From: CAYTMY01 sp964618075
Lineage (GTDB): Bacteria > Bacillota > Clostridia > Eubacteriales > Anaerofustaceae
Assembly (NCBI GenBank): GCA_964618075.1
Contig: CAZTZO010000006.1
Location: 8,962-72,961 of the forward strand
Direction of reading: 5' to 3'
Length of the DNA: 64,000 nucleotides
Made by a program: the position numbers and the translations under genes. Below are positions 28,075-36,309 of this stretch, piece after piece; the stretch's first letter is position 1, and every line of letters begins with the position of its first letter. The notes under the pieces were generated by a model. The model was not told where the DNA came from and made no database searches. It saw nothing but the letters and a program-made list of their open reading frames with translations.

Positions 28075-28854
28075 TCATACATAATATTCAAAATCACACG
28101 CTTCAGACTGTGTTATTTCTATCTGTGGAACTTCTCTTTGAAGAATACCCTTCATCAACTTGATAAAACACTTTTCGCTTTCAAAATGCGTGACTGACAA
28201 TAATGCGATATCTTTTTCATATGCGTTAATATAATTCGAATTTTTGCAGTCGGCGGTTATCAAAACATCGGCGCCAAGTGCTTTTGCTTCATTTATGTAA
28301 TCAGCGCCTGCTCCGCTGCACAATGCAGCTCTTGAAACTATTCTTTCTTTGTCAAAGTTAGATATCTTGACGTTTTGGGAAGCGAATAATTTCTTCACTT
28401 CTTCGGCAAGCTTAAGCACACTTATACTTTCCTTTATATCTCCGCATACGCCTATTCCATAGCCCTTAAGAGCGCTTTTTTCCAAAAATGAATCTGTCTT
28501 TATGTTTAGCTTTCTTGCGCAGTAAGCGTTCATGCCGTAGGGTGAAGCATCGAAGCTTGTGTGTGAGGAATAAACGCTTATATCTCTCCTTATAAGTTTT
28601 TTTATACACTCACTTCTGCGGTCGTTCGTAATATTTTTAAGAGGGTGAAACAAAAGCGGATGATGCGATATTATCAGCTGAGCGCCTGATTTTATTGCCT
28701 CGTTGACAACATAATCTGTCACGTCCACGCATATCAACGCTTTTGTTACCTGAGTATTTATATCACCAAGCTGCAAGCCCGTATTATCCCACTCACAGGC
28801 TATGCTTTCAGGTGCGTATTTATTTATAACCGATATTATCTCACACAGCTTCAT
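28075..28854 (-). CDS. Nif3-like dinuclear metal center protein
   Basis: A 259-residue member of the Nif3/YqfO/DUF34 family, which form hexameric toroids with a two-metal site. Metal-ligand segments are ISHHPLLFHPLKN near 60-72, YSSHTSFDASPYGMN near 96-110, and VTHFESEKCF near 220. Its start overlaps the end of the TrmK gene by 14 bp; trmK-nif3 pairing is common in Bacillota. The cellular role of the family is still unsettled. Identification of the family is sure. Confidence 0.93.
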   Translation of the reverse strand: MKLCEIISVINKYAPESIACEWDNTGLQLGDINTQVTKALICVDVTDYVVNEAIKSGAQLIISHHPLLFHPLKNITNDRRSECIKKLIRRDISVYSSHTSFDASPYGMNAYCARKLNIKTDSFLEKSALKGYGIGVCGDIKESISVLKLAEEVKKLFASQNVKISNFDKERIVSRAALCSGAGADYINEAKALGADVLITADCKNSNYINAYEKDIALLSVTHFESEKCFIKLMKGILQREVPQIEITQSEACDFEYYV

Positions 28855-29560
28855 ATTCCGACAGCCTCTCTTTTATTTTATTTATTCTCAACAGATTCTT
28901 TTCCGGCAATACCGCACAGGAGGATTCAGTAATATTTTGAAGTATCTTTTCTTCCACGCCTAACTTAAAAAGGAGGTATTCATACATCGTATTATCTTTT
29001 TTCTGAGTCAAATATGTGCTGAACTCCAAATCCGACAAATCATAGCTGTTATAAATACTCTTGCCCTCGTTACACAATTTAAAACAGCGGTAGAACAAGT
29101 GCTTTTGTCTTACCATTGCCTCGTCGGTAATACAAAAACCGCTTTGCATAAGGAATTTGATCAAATGTGCTAAACCGCTTTGCGGTTGAAGTACAAAGGA
29201 CTTAGTATTTTTTAAAATATCGGCATTTTCTTTTATCATCCTCATCATAAGCTCTCCGCCCATACCGCATATCATAACGCTGTCGATTTCTCTATTCTTT
29301 AACGGAGTTAATCCGTCTCCTCTTAAAAACTCGCACCTGTCAGCTACATTATAGCTAAATGCAGTTTTTTTACTGTTTGAAAGAGGCCCCGCATTAATAT
29401 CTGTTATCACGGCTCTTTTAACCTTGCCTTTTTTTAATAAATATATCGGAAGATAAGCATGATCCGAGCCGATATCGGCAATAGTATCGCATTCATCGAC
29501 GAAAGAAGCTATCATAGACAGCCTTTCATCCAAGACGGGAATATCGGGATTTTTATGCAT
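28841..29560 (-). CDS. trmK: tRNA (adenine-22-N1)-methyltransferase
   Basis: TrmK makes m1A22 in bacterial tRNA. The 239-residue protein has an N-terminal Rossmann methyltransferase core with the SAM loop CDTIADIGSDHAYLPIYLL (about 24-42) and the family block DSVMICGMGGELMMRMI. A helical C-terminal part follows, as usual for TrmK. It overlaps nif3 by 14 bp and lies 4 bp from a flavodoxin gene, forming a three-gene unit. Confidence is high from this gene pairing and motif. Confidence 0.92.
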   Translation of the reverse strand: MHKNPDIPVLDERLSMIASFVDECDTIADIGSDHAYLPIYLLKKGKVKRAVITDINAGPLSNSKKTAFSYNVADRCEFLRGDGLTPLKNREIDSVMICGMGGELMMRMIKENADILKNTKSFVLQPQSGLAHLIKFLMQSGFCITDEAMVRQKHLFYRCFKLCNEGKSIYNSYDLSDLEFSTYLTQKKDNTMYEYLLFKLGVEEKILQNITESSCAVLPEKNLLRINKIKERLSEYEAV

Positions 29561-29564
29561 TCGC

Positions 29565-29990
29565 CTACATCCCTTGATCTGTCTTTATATCCGTATATGT
29601 TCCTTCAACAAACCCTTTTTGAGCCAATAGCTCTATTGTTCCTTCCTTGCTGTCCGGCGTCTGCCCTCCGGCGGAGCACAAAACGACGTCCACTACCTTT
29701 CCCTTTGGGAGCAATTCAAGTATAGAATTGAATGCACAAGCAGGATAGCCCGCCCATACCGGCGAGAATACTATAAACTTGTCGTAAAGTGAAAAGTCTA
29801 TATTGAGCGGTTCTATTTTTACAGTTTTTCTGTTTAAGGATAAGGGACAGCCGAATAATAACGCAGTGAACGTATTACGCTTAATCCTCTCTTTTACTTC
29901 AAAAATATCCGCCGAAAGCTCCTTTGCCTTTTGTTGAGCAAGCTTACGTGTGCTTCCCTTAAAGGAATAGTAAATAATCGCAGTTTTCAT
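29565..29990 (-). CDS. Flavodoxin-family protein
   Basis: A 141-residue flavodoxin-like protein. It starts MKTAIIYYSFKGSTRKLA, whose SxxGSTR loop should hold the FMN phosphate, and later has SPVWAGYPACAFNSIL and CSAGGQTPDS near the isoalloxazine-binding loops. It is likely a one- or two-electron carrier or a small quinone-reductase-like flavoprotein. It is the first gene of the flavodoxin-trmK-nif3 unit, though the functions appear unrelated. Confidence 0.85.
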   Translation of the reverse strand: MKTAIIYYSFKGSTRKLAQQKAKELSADIFEVKERIKRNTFTALLFGCPLSLNRKTVKIEPLNIDFSLYDKFIVFSPVWAGYPACAFNSILELLPKGKVVDVVLCSAGGQTPDSKEGTIELLAQKGFVEGTYTDIKTDQGM

Positions 29991-30047
29991 AAAACACCTC
30001 TTTGTTATTATCCTTTTATTTTTATATATCGCTTTATATACTCTTAC

Positions 30048-31013
30048 TTACGACTTTAAGCAGTCCTTAAACACCCTCATTGCATTTTTATGTGTTATTT
30101 TGTCTGTATTTGACTGTCCGAACTCATGAAAAAAAGCGTCCCGAAGCTCATTCATTCCCGAATAGTCCCTAAACTCAAGGTCGTTGTCTATGCCGTCGAA
30201 ATCCGAGCCTAAAGCTACACTGTCGAATCCTGCCTTGTCGGCTATATACTTTGCATGTTTGATTATATCAGATATCCTGCTCTTCAAACTGCCGAAGCAA
30301 AGAAAATCGCTGCAATAATTCAGTCCGCACACGCCTCCGCTGTCGGCAAGCTTTTTTAACATATCGTCAGTTAGATTTCTTGATACGGCGCATACCTCTC
30401 GGGCGTTGGAATGAGAAGCTATAAATGGCTTTTTTGCATTTTCATACACGCTGTAAAACCCTCCGTCGGAAAGGTGGGATACGTCTACTATCATACCGAT
30501 GTCATTCATATGCTCTACCGCTTCAATTCCGAAATCCTTCAAGGGCTTATCGCAGGATATAAAAGGAGGATCGTTCGCATAGCCCATACAGTTTTCATGG
30601 TTCCATGTCAGACTCATCAGGCGAACGCCCTTATCGTACAATTCGTCGATTCTCTCATGTTTTCCGTCAATTAGCATTGCGTCCTCTACACTAAGCATAG
30701 ACGACATTAAGCCTGCTCGCTCGTTTTCGGCAATGTCCTTAAAGGAAAGCATCGGTGCTATAGACTCGCTGTTTTTTTCTATCTGATCTATGTAGCAGGA
30801 ATAAAGCTCTTTGAAATACTCATACGGCGACAATCCGTTTTGGCAAACGCCCGAAACGCTTTCTATATACAGTGCGAAGCATTCTAAAAGACAGCCTCCC
30901 TGTTTAAGCTTGTTTATGTCTATGTGCAGATCGTTTTTTTTGAGCTCTTTATTTTTATTAAATATTCCCATTACTATTGTGTCGCAGTGCAAATCAATAA
31001 TATCCACAGACAA
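30048..31013 (-). CDS. Membrane dipeptidase (peptidase M19 family)
   Basis: A 321-residue TIM-barrel metallopeptidase of the renal dipeptidase family. Metal ligands are visible in DLHCDTIVMG (HxD near 8-10), a Glu in SVEDAMLI, IVDVSHLSDGG and ASHSNAREVCAVSRN (His about 206). GSDFDGIDND supplies another active-site Asp. It probably cleaves dipeptides, including L-D or dehydro types, in the cytoplasm; no signal peptide is seen. A terminator at 31033 separates it from the operon upstream. Confidence 0.93.
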   Translation of the reverse strand: MSVDIIDLHCDTIVMGIFNKNKELKKNDLHIDINKLKQGGCLLECFALYIESVSGVCQNGLSPYEYFKELYSCYIDQIEKNSESIAPMLSFKDIAENERAGLMSSMLSVEDAMLIDGKHERIDELYDKGVRLMSLTWNHENCMGYANDPPFISCDKPLKDFGIEAVEHMNDIGMIVDVSHLSDGGFYSVYENAKKPFIASHSNAREVCAVSRNLTDDMLKKLADSGGVCGLNYCSDFLCFGSLKSRISDIIKHAKYIADKAGFDSVALGSDFDGIDNDLEFRDYSGMNELRDAFFHEFGQSNTDKITHKNAMRVFKDCLKS

Positions 31014-31032
31014 TATCTCCGTATCCTAATAC

Positions 31033-31079
31033 AAAAGCCGTTCGCTCGCCGAAAAAAAGTCGACGGACGAACAGCTTTT
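31033..31079 (-). terminator. Terminator after the E1/E2-like operon
   Basis: AAAAGC (31033-31038) with GCTTTT (31074-31079), and GTTCG with CGAAC inside, form a long imperfect hairpin just past the end of the E2-like gene at 31099. Confidence 0.65.
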
Positions 31080-31098
31080 TATTTAAATTAATTCACGA

Positions 31099-32556
31099 TC
31101 AGTCCTCGCTCGTGTTATCGTCCTCTTCGTCCTCGTCGTCGTATCCTTCGATGACGGTATATTCCTTTCGGCTTAAAGCTGACGAAGGCTTTTCAAGATT
31201 CATTCTGAAATCGTCCATCATCGTGCAGCATGTCATTATATCCACGATATATTCATCGCTGACAGTGCTGATATATATCCTTCCGTTCTTTCTCATGAAG
31301 AATACATTTATCGAATCCTTGTCGGGTCTTGCCATTGAAGTAAAGCCGAAGGAGGTCATGTCCCATACGTTGATGAATACATCCTCGTAATCATACGGTT
31401 CACTGTATACTATCTCGCCGAGTGAAGCGTCAAGCGCATTCGTTACCGTTCGCACGTCTATATCCTCACGTGTTATCTTAACGTAGTTCATGATACCGTC
31501 ATAGGTTTCATCGGCGTCATATATTGCAAGAGCCAAGGCCTTTACCACGGCGTCCGTTATACCCTGCTCGAATAATACGCCCTGTTTTTCAAACTCATCG
31601 CGCAGAGCATTTTCGTCTACGTCAAAATCTATACGCAGGGGCTCGCATGCTTCGTCGTCAATATCGTCCTCATCGCAGCATTCATCGTCCTCTTCATGGT
31701 GATGAGCGCAGCAAGAACACTCCTCTTCTTTTTCAGTTTCATCTTTTGTCTTATCAGGTTCATTTGGTTTTTCTTCCCGAGATACTTTATTCTCTTCATC
31801 TTGCTCAGCGGGGCTTTCTTTTACAGGCTCATCACCGAAATACAATGAATAAGGCTTATTATCGTTTTCCGCTTCGTTATTTGTCTCATTTTGTGTATCA
31901 GACAAATCCTGATTAAGTGTGCTTTTCTGTATGTCGTCACTATCTTGCTTTTTTTCCATCTTTTCTATTACATTCTCTTTAAGTTCATCGTCGGAGGTAT
32001 TTTCGTTTGTTTTCTTATCCTCGTATATACCGAATATCGCCGGATCGTATGTGAACTTTTCTATCTTCATTTCGCCGCTGTTATTTGCTGAGGCTTCCTT
32101 TTCATCTTCACTTTCGGCTTCTAGGAGCCTTTCGCCTTCGCTGTTTTGCTCATCTTTATCGTACATATGTATGCTGTAGCCCATTGAATGCGCTTCTTGC
32201 TTTTCTTCTTCCTGCTTTTCTTCCTCCTGCTTTTCTTCTTCGTCCTCCTGCATGAGAGCCTTTCGAATGGTATCGGCATAAACATCGCATCCAGCTATGA
32301 GCGAATCGTTTTGCTTTGCGGGGTTGTTTCTTACGTTTCTTTCATACATGGCAGTTTCCACGTGCGACACTATATCCTGTGCGGGCTCTTCCTTTTTACT
32401 ATCCAGCGGTTGGTTGTTGTATTCTTCAACGTCGCTAAGCTGTATGCGTCCGTCTATTCCCTTGCCTTCAAGCTTTGATAAGTCTATACCAAGCTCCCTT
32501 GCAAGTCGTCTTGCTGCCGGTGAAGCTTTGATTTTATCATCCTCATAACCGTTCAT
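31099..32556 (-). CDS. Atypical E2-like protein: E3-binding domain, acidic Cys/His linker and degenerate E2 domain; no lipoyl domain
   Basis: A 485-residue protein I cannot name. Residues 10-46 (KASPAARRLARELGIDLSKL onward) are a clear E3/E1-binding domain of 2-oxoacid dehydrogenase E2 subunits. Residues about 50-275 are a low-complexity, very acidic linker with EEEKQ-type repeats near 110-118. Residues 275-304 hold a Cys/His cluster (CSCCAHHH, then ECCDED, then a Cys). Residues about 305-455 resemble a shrunken E2 catalytic domain: ITDAVVKALALAI and FINVWDMTSFGFTS, but the final HxxxDG is absent. No lipoyl-lysine motif occurs anywhere. It directly follows E1beta- and E1alpha-like genes, so it is probably their scaffold. 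Function is unknown. Confidence 0.7.
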   Translation of the reverse strand: MNGYEDDKIKASPAARRLARELGIDLSKLEGKGIDGRIQLSDVEEYNNQPLDSKKEEPAQDIVSHVETAMYERNVRNNPAKQNDSLIAGCDVYADTIRKALMQEDEEEKQEEEKQEEEKQEAHSMGYSIHMYDKDEQNSEGERLLEAESEDEKEASANNSGEMKIEKFTYDPAIFGIYEDKKTNENTSDDELKENVIEKMEKKQDSDDIQKSTLNQDLSDTQNETNNEAENDNKPYSLYFGDEPVKESPAEQDEENKVSREEKPNEPDKTKDETEKEEECSCCAHHHEEDDECCDEDDIDDEACEPLRIDFDVDENALRDEFEKQGVLFEQGITDAVVKALALAIYDADETYDGIMNYVKITREDIDVRTVTNALDASLGEIVYSEPYDYEDVFINVWDMTSFGFTSMARPDKDSINVFFMRKNGRIYISTVSDEYIVDIMTCCTMMDDFRMNLEKPSSALSRKEYTVIEGYDDEDEEDDNTSED

Positions 32557-32558
32557 AA

Positions 32559-33542
32559 TTAATTCTCCTTGTCCGTTATTTTCATTACGGTATTAAATAC
32601 TTCATTAGCGTCAGGTAGGACAGATTCAGAAAGTCTCTTTGCATAACCTACAGGCATATCCTCGGCACACACTCTCATTATAGGAGCCTCCAGATAATCA
32701 AACGCTGCGCTTTCGCTTATAGCAGCGGAAATCTCTGCGCCCAAGCCTGCTGTTTTGTATGCCTCGTGAACAATAACCGCCTTGCCCGTTTTCTTAACTG
32801 AACGCACTATCATGGAGATATCCATCGGATAAAGCGTTCTTAAGTCAATTAGATCACATGTAACATTTTTTTCATTAAGCATTTCCAGTGCTTCTTTGCA
32901 TATACTCACGCTTTCACCATAGCTTATCAGGCTTACATCGCTTCCGCGAAAGATCGTTTCCGCTTTACCTATCGGCTGCGTTAGCTCAAAAGCCTCGGGA
33001 ATATCGCTTATCTCTTCGTAAAGATTGCGCCCCTCTAAAAACAGAACAGGCCCGTTATAGCGTATGGCGCTTTTAAAAAGAGCCTTTGCGTCCTGAGCGC
33101 ATGAGGGATAGAGCACCACCAGCCCCGGTATACCCACGAAGGCTGCTTCCTTCAAGCTGTTCATCTGCGCTCCGGCACTTCTATTTGTGCCCACGTCAGC
33201 ACATATAACAAGAGAAGAATTATATTGTGAATTGTACATGTAGTCGTTTATTGCTATCTGATTTGCCACAACATCAAGACATCGAAGCAAATAGTTACCG
33301 TCTATTCGAACAACAGGCTTTGCTCCCGTCATAGCCATGCCCAATGCGGCTTCGATACATGCTTCATCACTTGGAGGCATATCCAAAACTCTGTTAAATG
33401 TGAAGCGACCCGAAAGTCCCGCCGTGATATTGTGCGCTCCTCCGCTCGATAGAGCATGACCCATAAGGATAACAGAAGGATCCTTTGCCATCTCCTCCGA
33501 AAGAGCTTCGTTTATTGCCCGTGCGTAGGTTATCTGTTTCAT
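32559..33542 (-). CDS. Divergent E1beta-like TPP-enzyme subunit
   Basis: A 327-residue protein like the beta subunit of pyruvate/acetoin/branched-chain dehydrogenase E1 (transketolase pyrimidine and C-terminal domains). Family blocks are present, e.g. PVLFLEGRNLYEE and KAVIVHEAYKTAGLGAEIS. Two catalytic positions are changed when aligned by eye with human E1beta: the Glu of PISE, which activates TPP, is Asp59 in PPSDEA, and the His of AQHSQ is Met127 in AQMNS. It overlaps E1alpha by a few bases (TAATG) and ends 2 bp before the E2-like gene. The fold is sure; an ordinary dehydrogenase reaction is doubtful. Confidence 0.85.
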   Translation of the reverse strand: MKQITYARAINEALSEEMAKDPSVILMGHALSSGGAHNITAGLSGRFTFNRVLDMPPSDEACIEAALGMAMTGAKPVVRIDGNYLLRCLDVVANQIAINDYMYNSQYNSSLVICADVGTNRSAGAQMNSLKEAAFVGIPGLVVLYPSCAQDAKALFKSAIRYNGPVLFLEGRNLYEEISDIPEAFELTQPIGKAETIFRGSDVSLISYGESVSICKEALEMLNEKNVTCDLIDLRTLYPMDISMIVRSVKKTGKAVIVHEAYKTAGLGAEISAAISESAAFDYLEAPIMRVCAEDMPVGYAKRLSESVLPDANEVFNTVMKITDKEN

Positions 33543-34501
33543 TATAGGGTATCATCCTCCTTTTCGGCTTCGTTTTGAGGTAATTCGGGCTTTTCTTTTA
33601 ATAGCTCATTTGATGCGGAGTCTATCTCCTGTTGTATTTTTTCTCTCATCATCATAAGATCTTCCGTATTACCCAAAGAATTTTCCTTCATATATGCCGT
33701 AAGATTCTCTATTGGGTCATATTCCGTCCAGTCCATGACCTCCTGCTGGTTTCTGTAGTATTGCTCCTCAGCGTATGTATGACCGGCTATGCGGTAAGTT
33801 TTCGATTCTATTATTACCGGAGATGAATTTGTTTTGGCATACTCCAAGGCTTTTATCATAGCGGTATACACGTCTATGGCGTTATTCCCGTCTGTAATAA
33901 TGCCGGGTATATCAAAGCCCTGAGCCCTTGTAGCTATATCAAGAACGTTGTGAACCTTGTCGACTCGCGTGTCCTTTGCGTAACAGTTGTTTTCTATAAA
34001 AAAGATAACAGGTGTCTTATATAACGATGCCATATTTACGGCTTCGTAAAAGCTTCCCATGCTTGCGGCTCCGTCTCCGGCAAAGCATACCACAACGCCT
34101 GTTTTCTCCTGTAACTTTAAGGATATCGCCGCTCCGACAGCACTAATAAAGTTGCCGGCGCATAATGAGCTTGTAGCATACAGATTGATGTTGTTGTCCG
34201 CTATACAGCTTCCCGAGCTTCTGCCGGCACACAAGCCCTCCTCCATGCCAAGGTATTCCGCCAAAAGAGAGGTTATATCCGTATCCGCCCCTATGGCTAT
34301 CGCATTCGCTCTGTGGGAGGCAAATATGATATCCTCTTTATCAAGAGCGCAGAGCGCCGCCGCAGTGGCCTCCTGACCGAGCGAAAGGTACAAATTATCC
34401 TCTATAAGTCCTTCCTCCTTGAGCATAACGAGCTTTTCCTCAAAAAGTCTTGTTTTAAGCATTTTGTAAAATATTTGAACCACTGTTTTACTGTCGACCA
34501 A
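33542..34501 (-). CDS. Divergent E1alpha-like TPP-enzyme subunit
   Basis: A 319-residue homolog of dehydrogenase E1 alpha subunits. The TPP-Mg motif is complete: AGDGAASMGSF (GDG at 142-144) to ENN (170-172). The phosphorylation-loop AGHTYAEE keeps a His. Two His found in human E1alpha are replaced by eye alignment: RAHG becomes RANA (Asn66) and GSMH becomes GSCI (Ile100). It starts with TTG at 34501 inside ispD, backed by GGAGGTG seven bases before. With the beta subunit it should bind TPP, but what it decarboxylates, if anything, cannot be told. Confidence 0.85.
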   Translation of the reverse strand: MVDSKTVVQIFYKMLKTRLFEEKLVMLKEEGLIEDNLYLSLGQEATAAALCALDKEDIIFASHRANAIAIGADTDITSLLAEYLGMEEGLCAGRSSGSCIADNNINLYATSSLCAGNFISAVGAAISLKLQEKTGVVVCFAGDGAASMGSFYEAVNMASLYKTPVIFFIENNCYAKDTRVDKVHNVLDIATRAQGFDIPGIITDGNNAIDVYTAMIKALEYAKTNSSPVIIESKTYRIAGHTYAEEQYYRNQQEVMDWTEYDPIENLTAYMKENSLGNTEDLMMMREKIQQEIDSASNELLKEKPELPQNEAEKEDDTL

Positions 34502-35231
34502 TTTCAGGCACCTCCGTATCCTTTCTAAGTTGTAATATTGCCTTTGCTAATATTAAATCCTCGGGAGTAGTAAGCTTTATATTAAACCTGCTTCCCTTGC
34601 TTAAACATATCGTCGCTCCCTGCATTTTTGCAAGCGCTGTATCGTCTGTCGCTTCACACCCATTTTTTTTCGCCCTTTTATGAGCCTCCATGATAAGCTT
34701 ATAGGAGAAACCCTGCGGCGTCTGGATTGCATATGTGTGTTGCCTGTCGTAGTAGCGCTGTAATAAAAAACCGTTTTTATCCTCGCCGGAATACAAAAGA
34801 GTATCCGTTGCCAAAAGCGCTGCCGAAGCGGCTTCGTTTTCTATGGTATCTTTCATAACATTTGTTATGATATCCGTACTTACCAGACATCTTGCCGCAT
34901 CGTGGATAAGCACGTATTCGTAATTGTCCTCTTCGATTGTTAAAAGTGCGTTATATACCGAGCATTGTCTGCTTACTCCACCTATCACAAGCTTTACGTC
35001 GTTTAGCGACATATTAGTTTGCTTTAGAGATTCTTCAACATATTTTTGTTCGCCGTCTCTGCATGTTATGACGATACCGTCTGATACATCCGCCTTAACA
35101 AAAGCTCCGAGAGTATGAGCAAGCACACTTTTACCTTCGAGCATTATAAAATTTTTGTTTATCGGACTGCTCATTCGGGTGCTCAGACCCGCCGCCGTGA
35201 TTATTACGCAAACTCTGCCGTTATTTTTCAT
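34488..35231 (-). CDS. ispD: 2-C-methyl-D-erythritol 4-phosphate cytidylyltransferase
   Basis: IspD joins CTP and MEP in the non-mevalonate isoprenoid pathway. The 247-residue protein has the nucleotide-binding start VCVIITAAGLSTRMSSPINK, VLIHDAARCLVS, and AIQTPQGFSYKLI, with TPEDLILA near the end, all IspD landmarks. The 3' end overlaps the E1alpha-like gene by 14 bp and contains that gene's ribosome site, so the two are co-translated. Family assignment is firm. Confidence 0.92.
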   Translation of the reverse strand: MKNNGRVCVIITAAGLSTRMSSPINKNFIMLEGKSVLAHTLGAFVKADVSDGIVITCRDGEQKYVEESLKQTNMSLNDVKLVIGGVSRQCSVYNALLTIEEDNYEYVLIHDAARCLVSTDIITNVMKDTIENEAASAALLATDTLLYSGEDKNGFLLQRYYDRQHTYAIQTPQGFSYKLIMEAHKRAKKNGCEATDDTALAKMQGATICLSKGSRFNIKLTTPEDLILAKAILQLRKDTEVPEIGRQ

Positions 35232-35250
35232 AATACTACCCGATTTGATT

Positions 35251-35259
35251 ATTATAACA
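35251..35259 (-). promoter_or_regulatory. Possible extended -10 promoter of the ispD/E1/E2-like operon
   Basis: On the minus strand TGTTATAAT (TATAAT at 35251-35256 with TG one base before it), 20 bp upstream of the ispD ATG. No good -35 is visible. Confidence 0.45.
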
Positions 35260-35301
35260 TAAAATGAATGCTTTTTTATGTAAAGTTGAATATTTATAAA
35301 C

Positions 35302-36291
35302 CTATGGCTTTATTTTTACTGTATGCAAATATTTTTCATACGCGCTTTTCAGCTCTGCCGCCTTTTGCTCGGGCAGCGTCGGATTACAGTGAGCCCAACA
35401 CCCCGTTTCGCTTGAAGCGTTATACTTCTGAGAATCTTGACTGCGAAGAGGAGGAAAATATTCTATATAAAAATGCCACATATCTCTTATTTTCTTCGGT
35501 CTTGGCGGAGCGTTGAACATACACATCATATAAGGAAAGTCCATATCAAACAAGTTGTCGTACATGCCGGATACGTTTTTTATAGTTTTGCCCAATGATA
35601 AAAGCATACCTTCGTCCATTTCATCAAGCGAAGCGATATGCTCGTTTGCAACAACATTTACTCCGTAAGGATAGCGCGAAGCGTACGGTACATATACGCT
35701 AAAATACTTATCACTGAACAATATCCTTCTTGCGTCCTTCTTTTCCTCTTTAAGCACATCACAGATAAGACAAGCGCCGTTTTTCTCTTGGTACGAATCA
35801 AGAGAATTTGTTATTCTTGATATTTTCAATGGATTAAAGCCGTAGCCGTATACCTGTCCGTGAGGATGTATCATGGTGACACCGACCTCTTTACCTCTGT
35901 TCTCGAAGAAAAAGGTATACTTTATAGCCTCATCAAGACAGTACTCCTCATATATACTTTTCCATACTTTTGCAAGCTCAAGCATTTTTTCGTCCGAAAG
36001 CTCCCTTAGCTTTGCGTCATGCTTATCACTGTATAATATGACCTCGCATCGTCCATAAGCGGCTTTGGCTTTATGAACGCTATTAACTGACATTTCCAAA
36101 GGAGCAAAAGCGTTAGTACTCATGCTCGGAAAATCGTTTGGATAACGCAGTATGCCGTATCCTCCTTCAGGAACCTTGCCGCTACCGGGGCAAAATGCAC
36201 AGAGCGAAGAATTTGTATCAGGTCTTTTTTGTCTTTTATCCGCTATTATGACCCAGTCGTCCAAAAGAGGGTCGTATCTTAATTCGGACAT
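35302..36291 (-). CDS. galT: Galactose-1-phosphate uridylyltransferase
   Basis: GalT exchanges galactose 1-phosphate with UDP-glucose in the Leloir pathway. The HIT-type active site is GVTMIHPHGQVYGYG near residue 145-158 (HPHGQ). CAFCPG near 32-37 and CLICDV supply possible zinc-binding Cys, and FNAPPRP and WHFYIEYFPPLR are also typical. The length of 329 residues fits the class I enzyme. It lies 18 bp after galK, forming a galKT pair. Confidence 0.95.
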   Translation of the reverse strand: MSELRYDPLLDDWVIIADKRQKRPDTNSSLCAFCPGSGKVPEGGYGILRYPNDFPSMSTNAFAPLEMSVNSVHKAKAAYGRCEVILYSDKHDAKLRELSDEKMLELAKVWKSIYEEYCLDEAIKYTFFFENRGKEVGVTMIHPHGQVYGYGFNPLKISRITNSLDSYQEKNGACLICDVLKEEKKDARRILFSDKYFSVYVPYASRYPYGVNVVANEHIASLDEMDEGMLLSLGKTIKNVSGMYDNLFDMDFPYMMCMFNAPPRPKKIRDMWHFYIEYFPPLRSQDSQKYNASSETGCWAHCNPTLPEQKAAELKSAYEKYLHTVKIKP

Positions 36292-36309
36292 ATATTTTTT
36301 CCTTTACTC

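Noticed and set aside
31524..31916. A 130-codon frame on the plus strand opposite the acidic E2-like protein
   Set aside because: It mirrors the acidic linker codons, is rich in Arg, His and Pro, and has no start signal.
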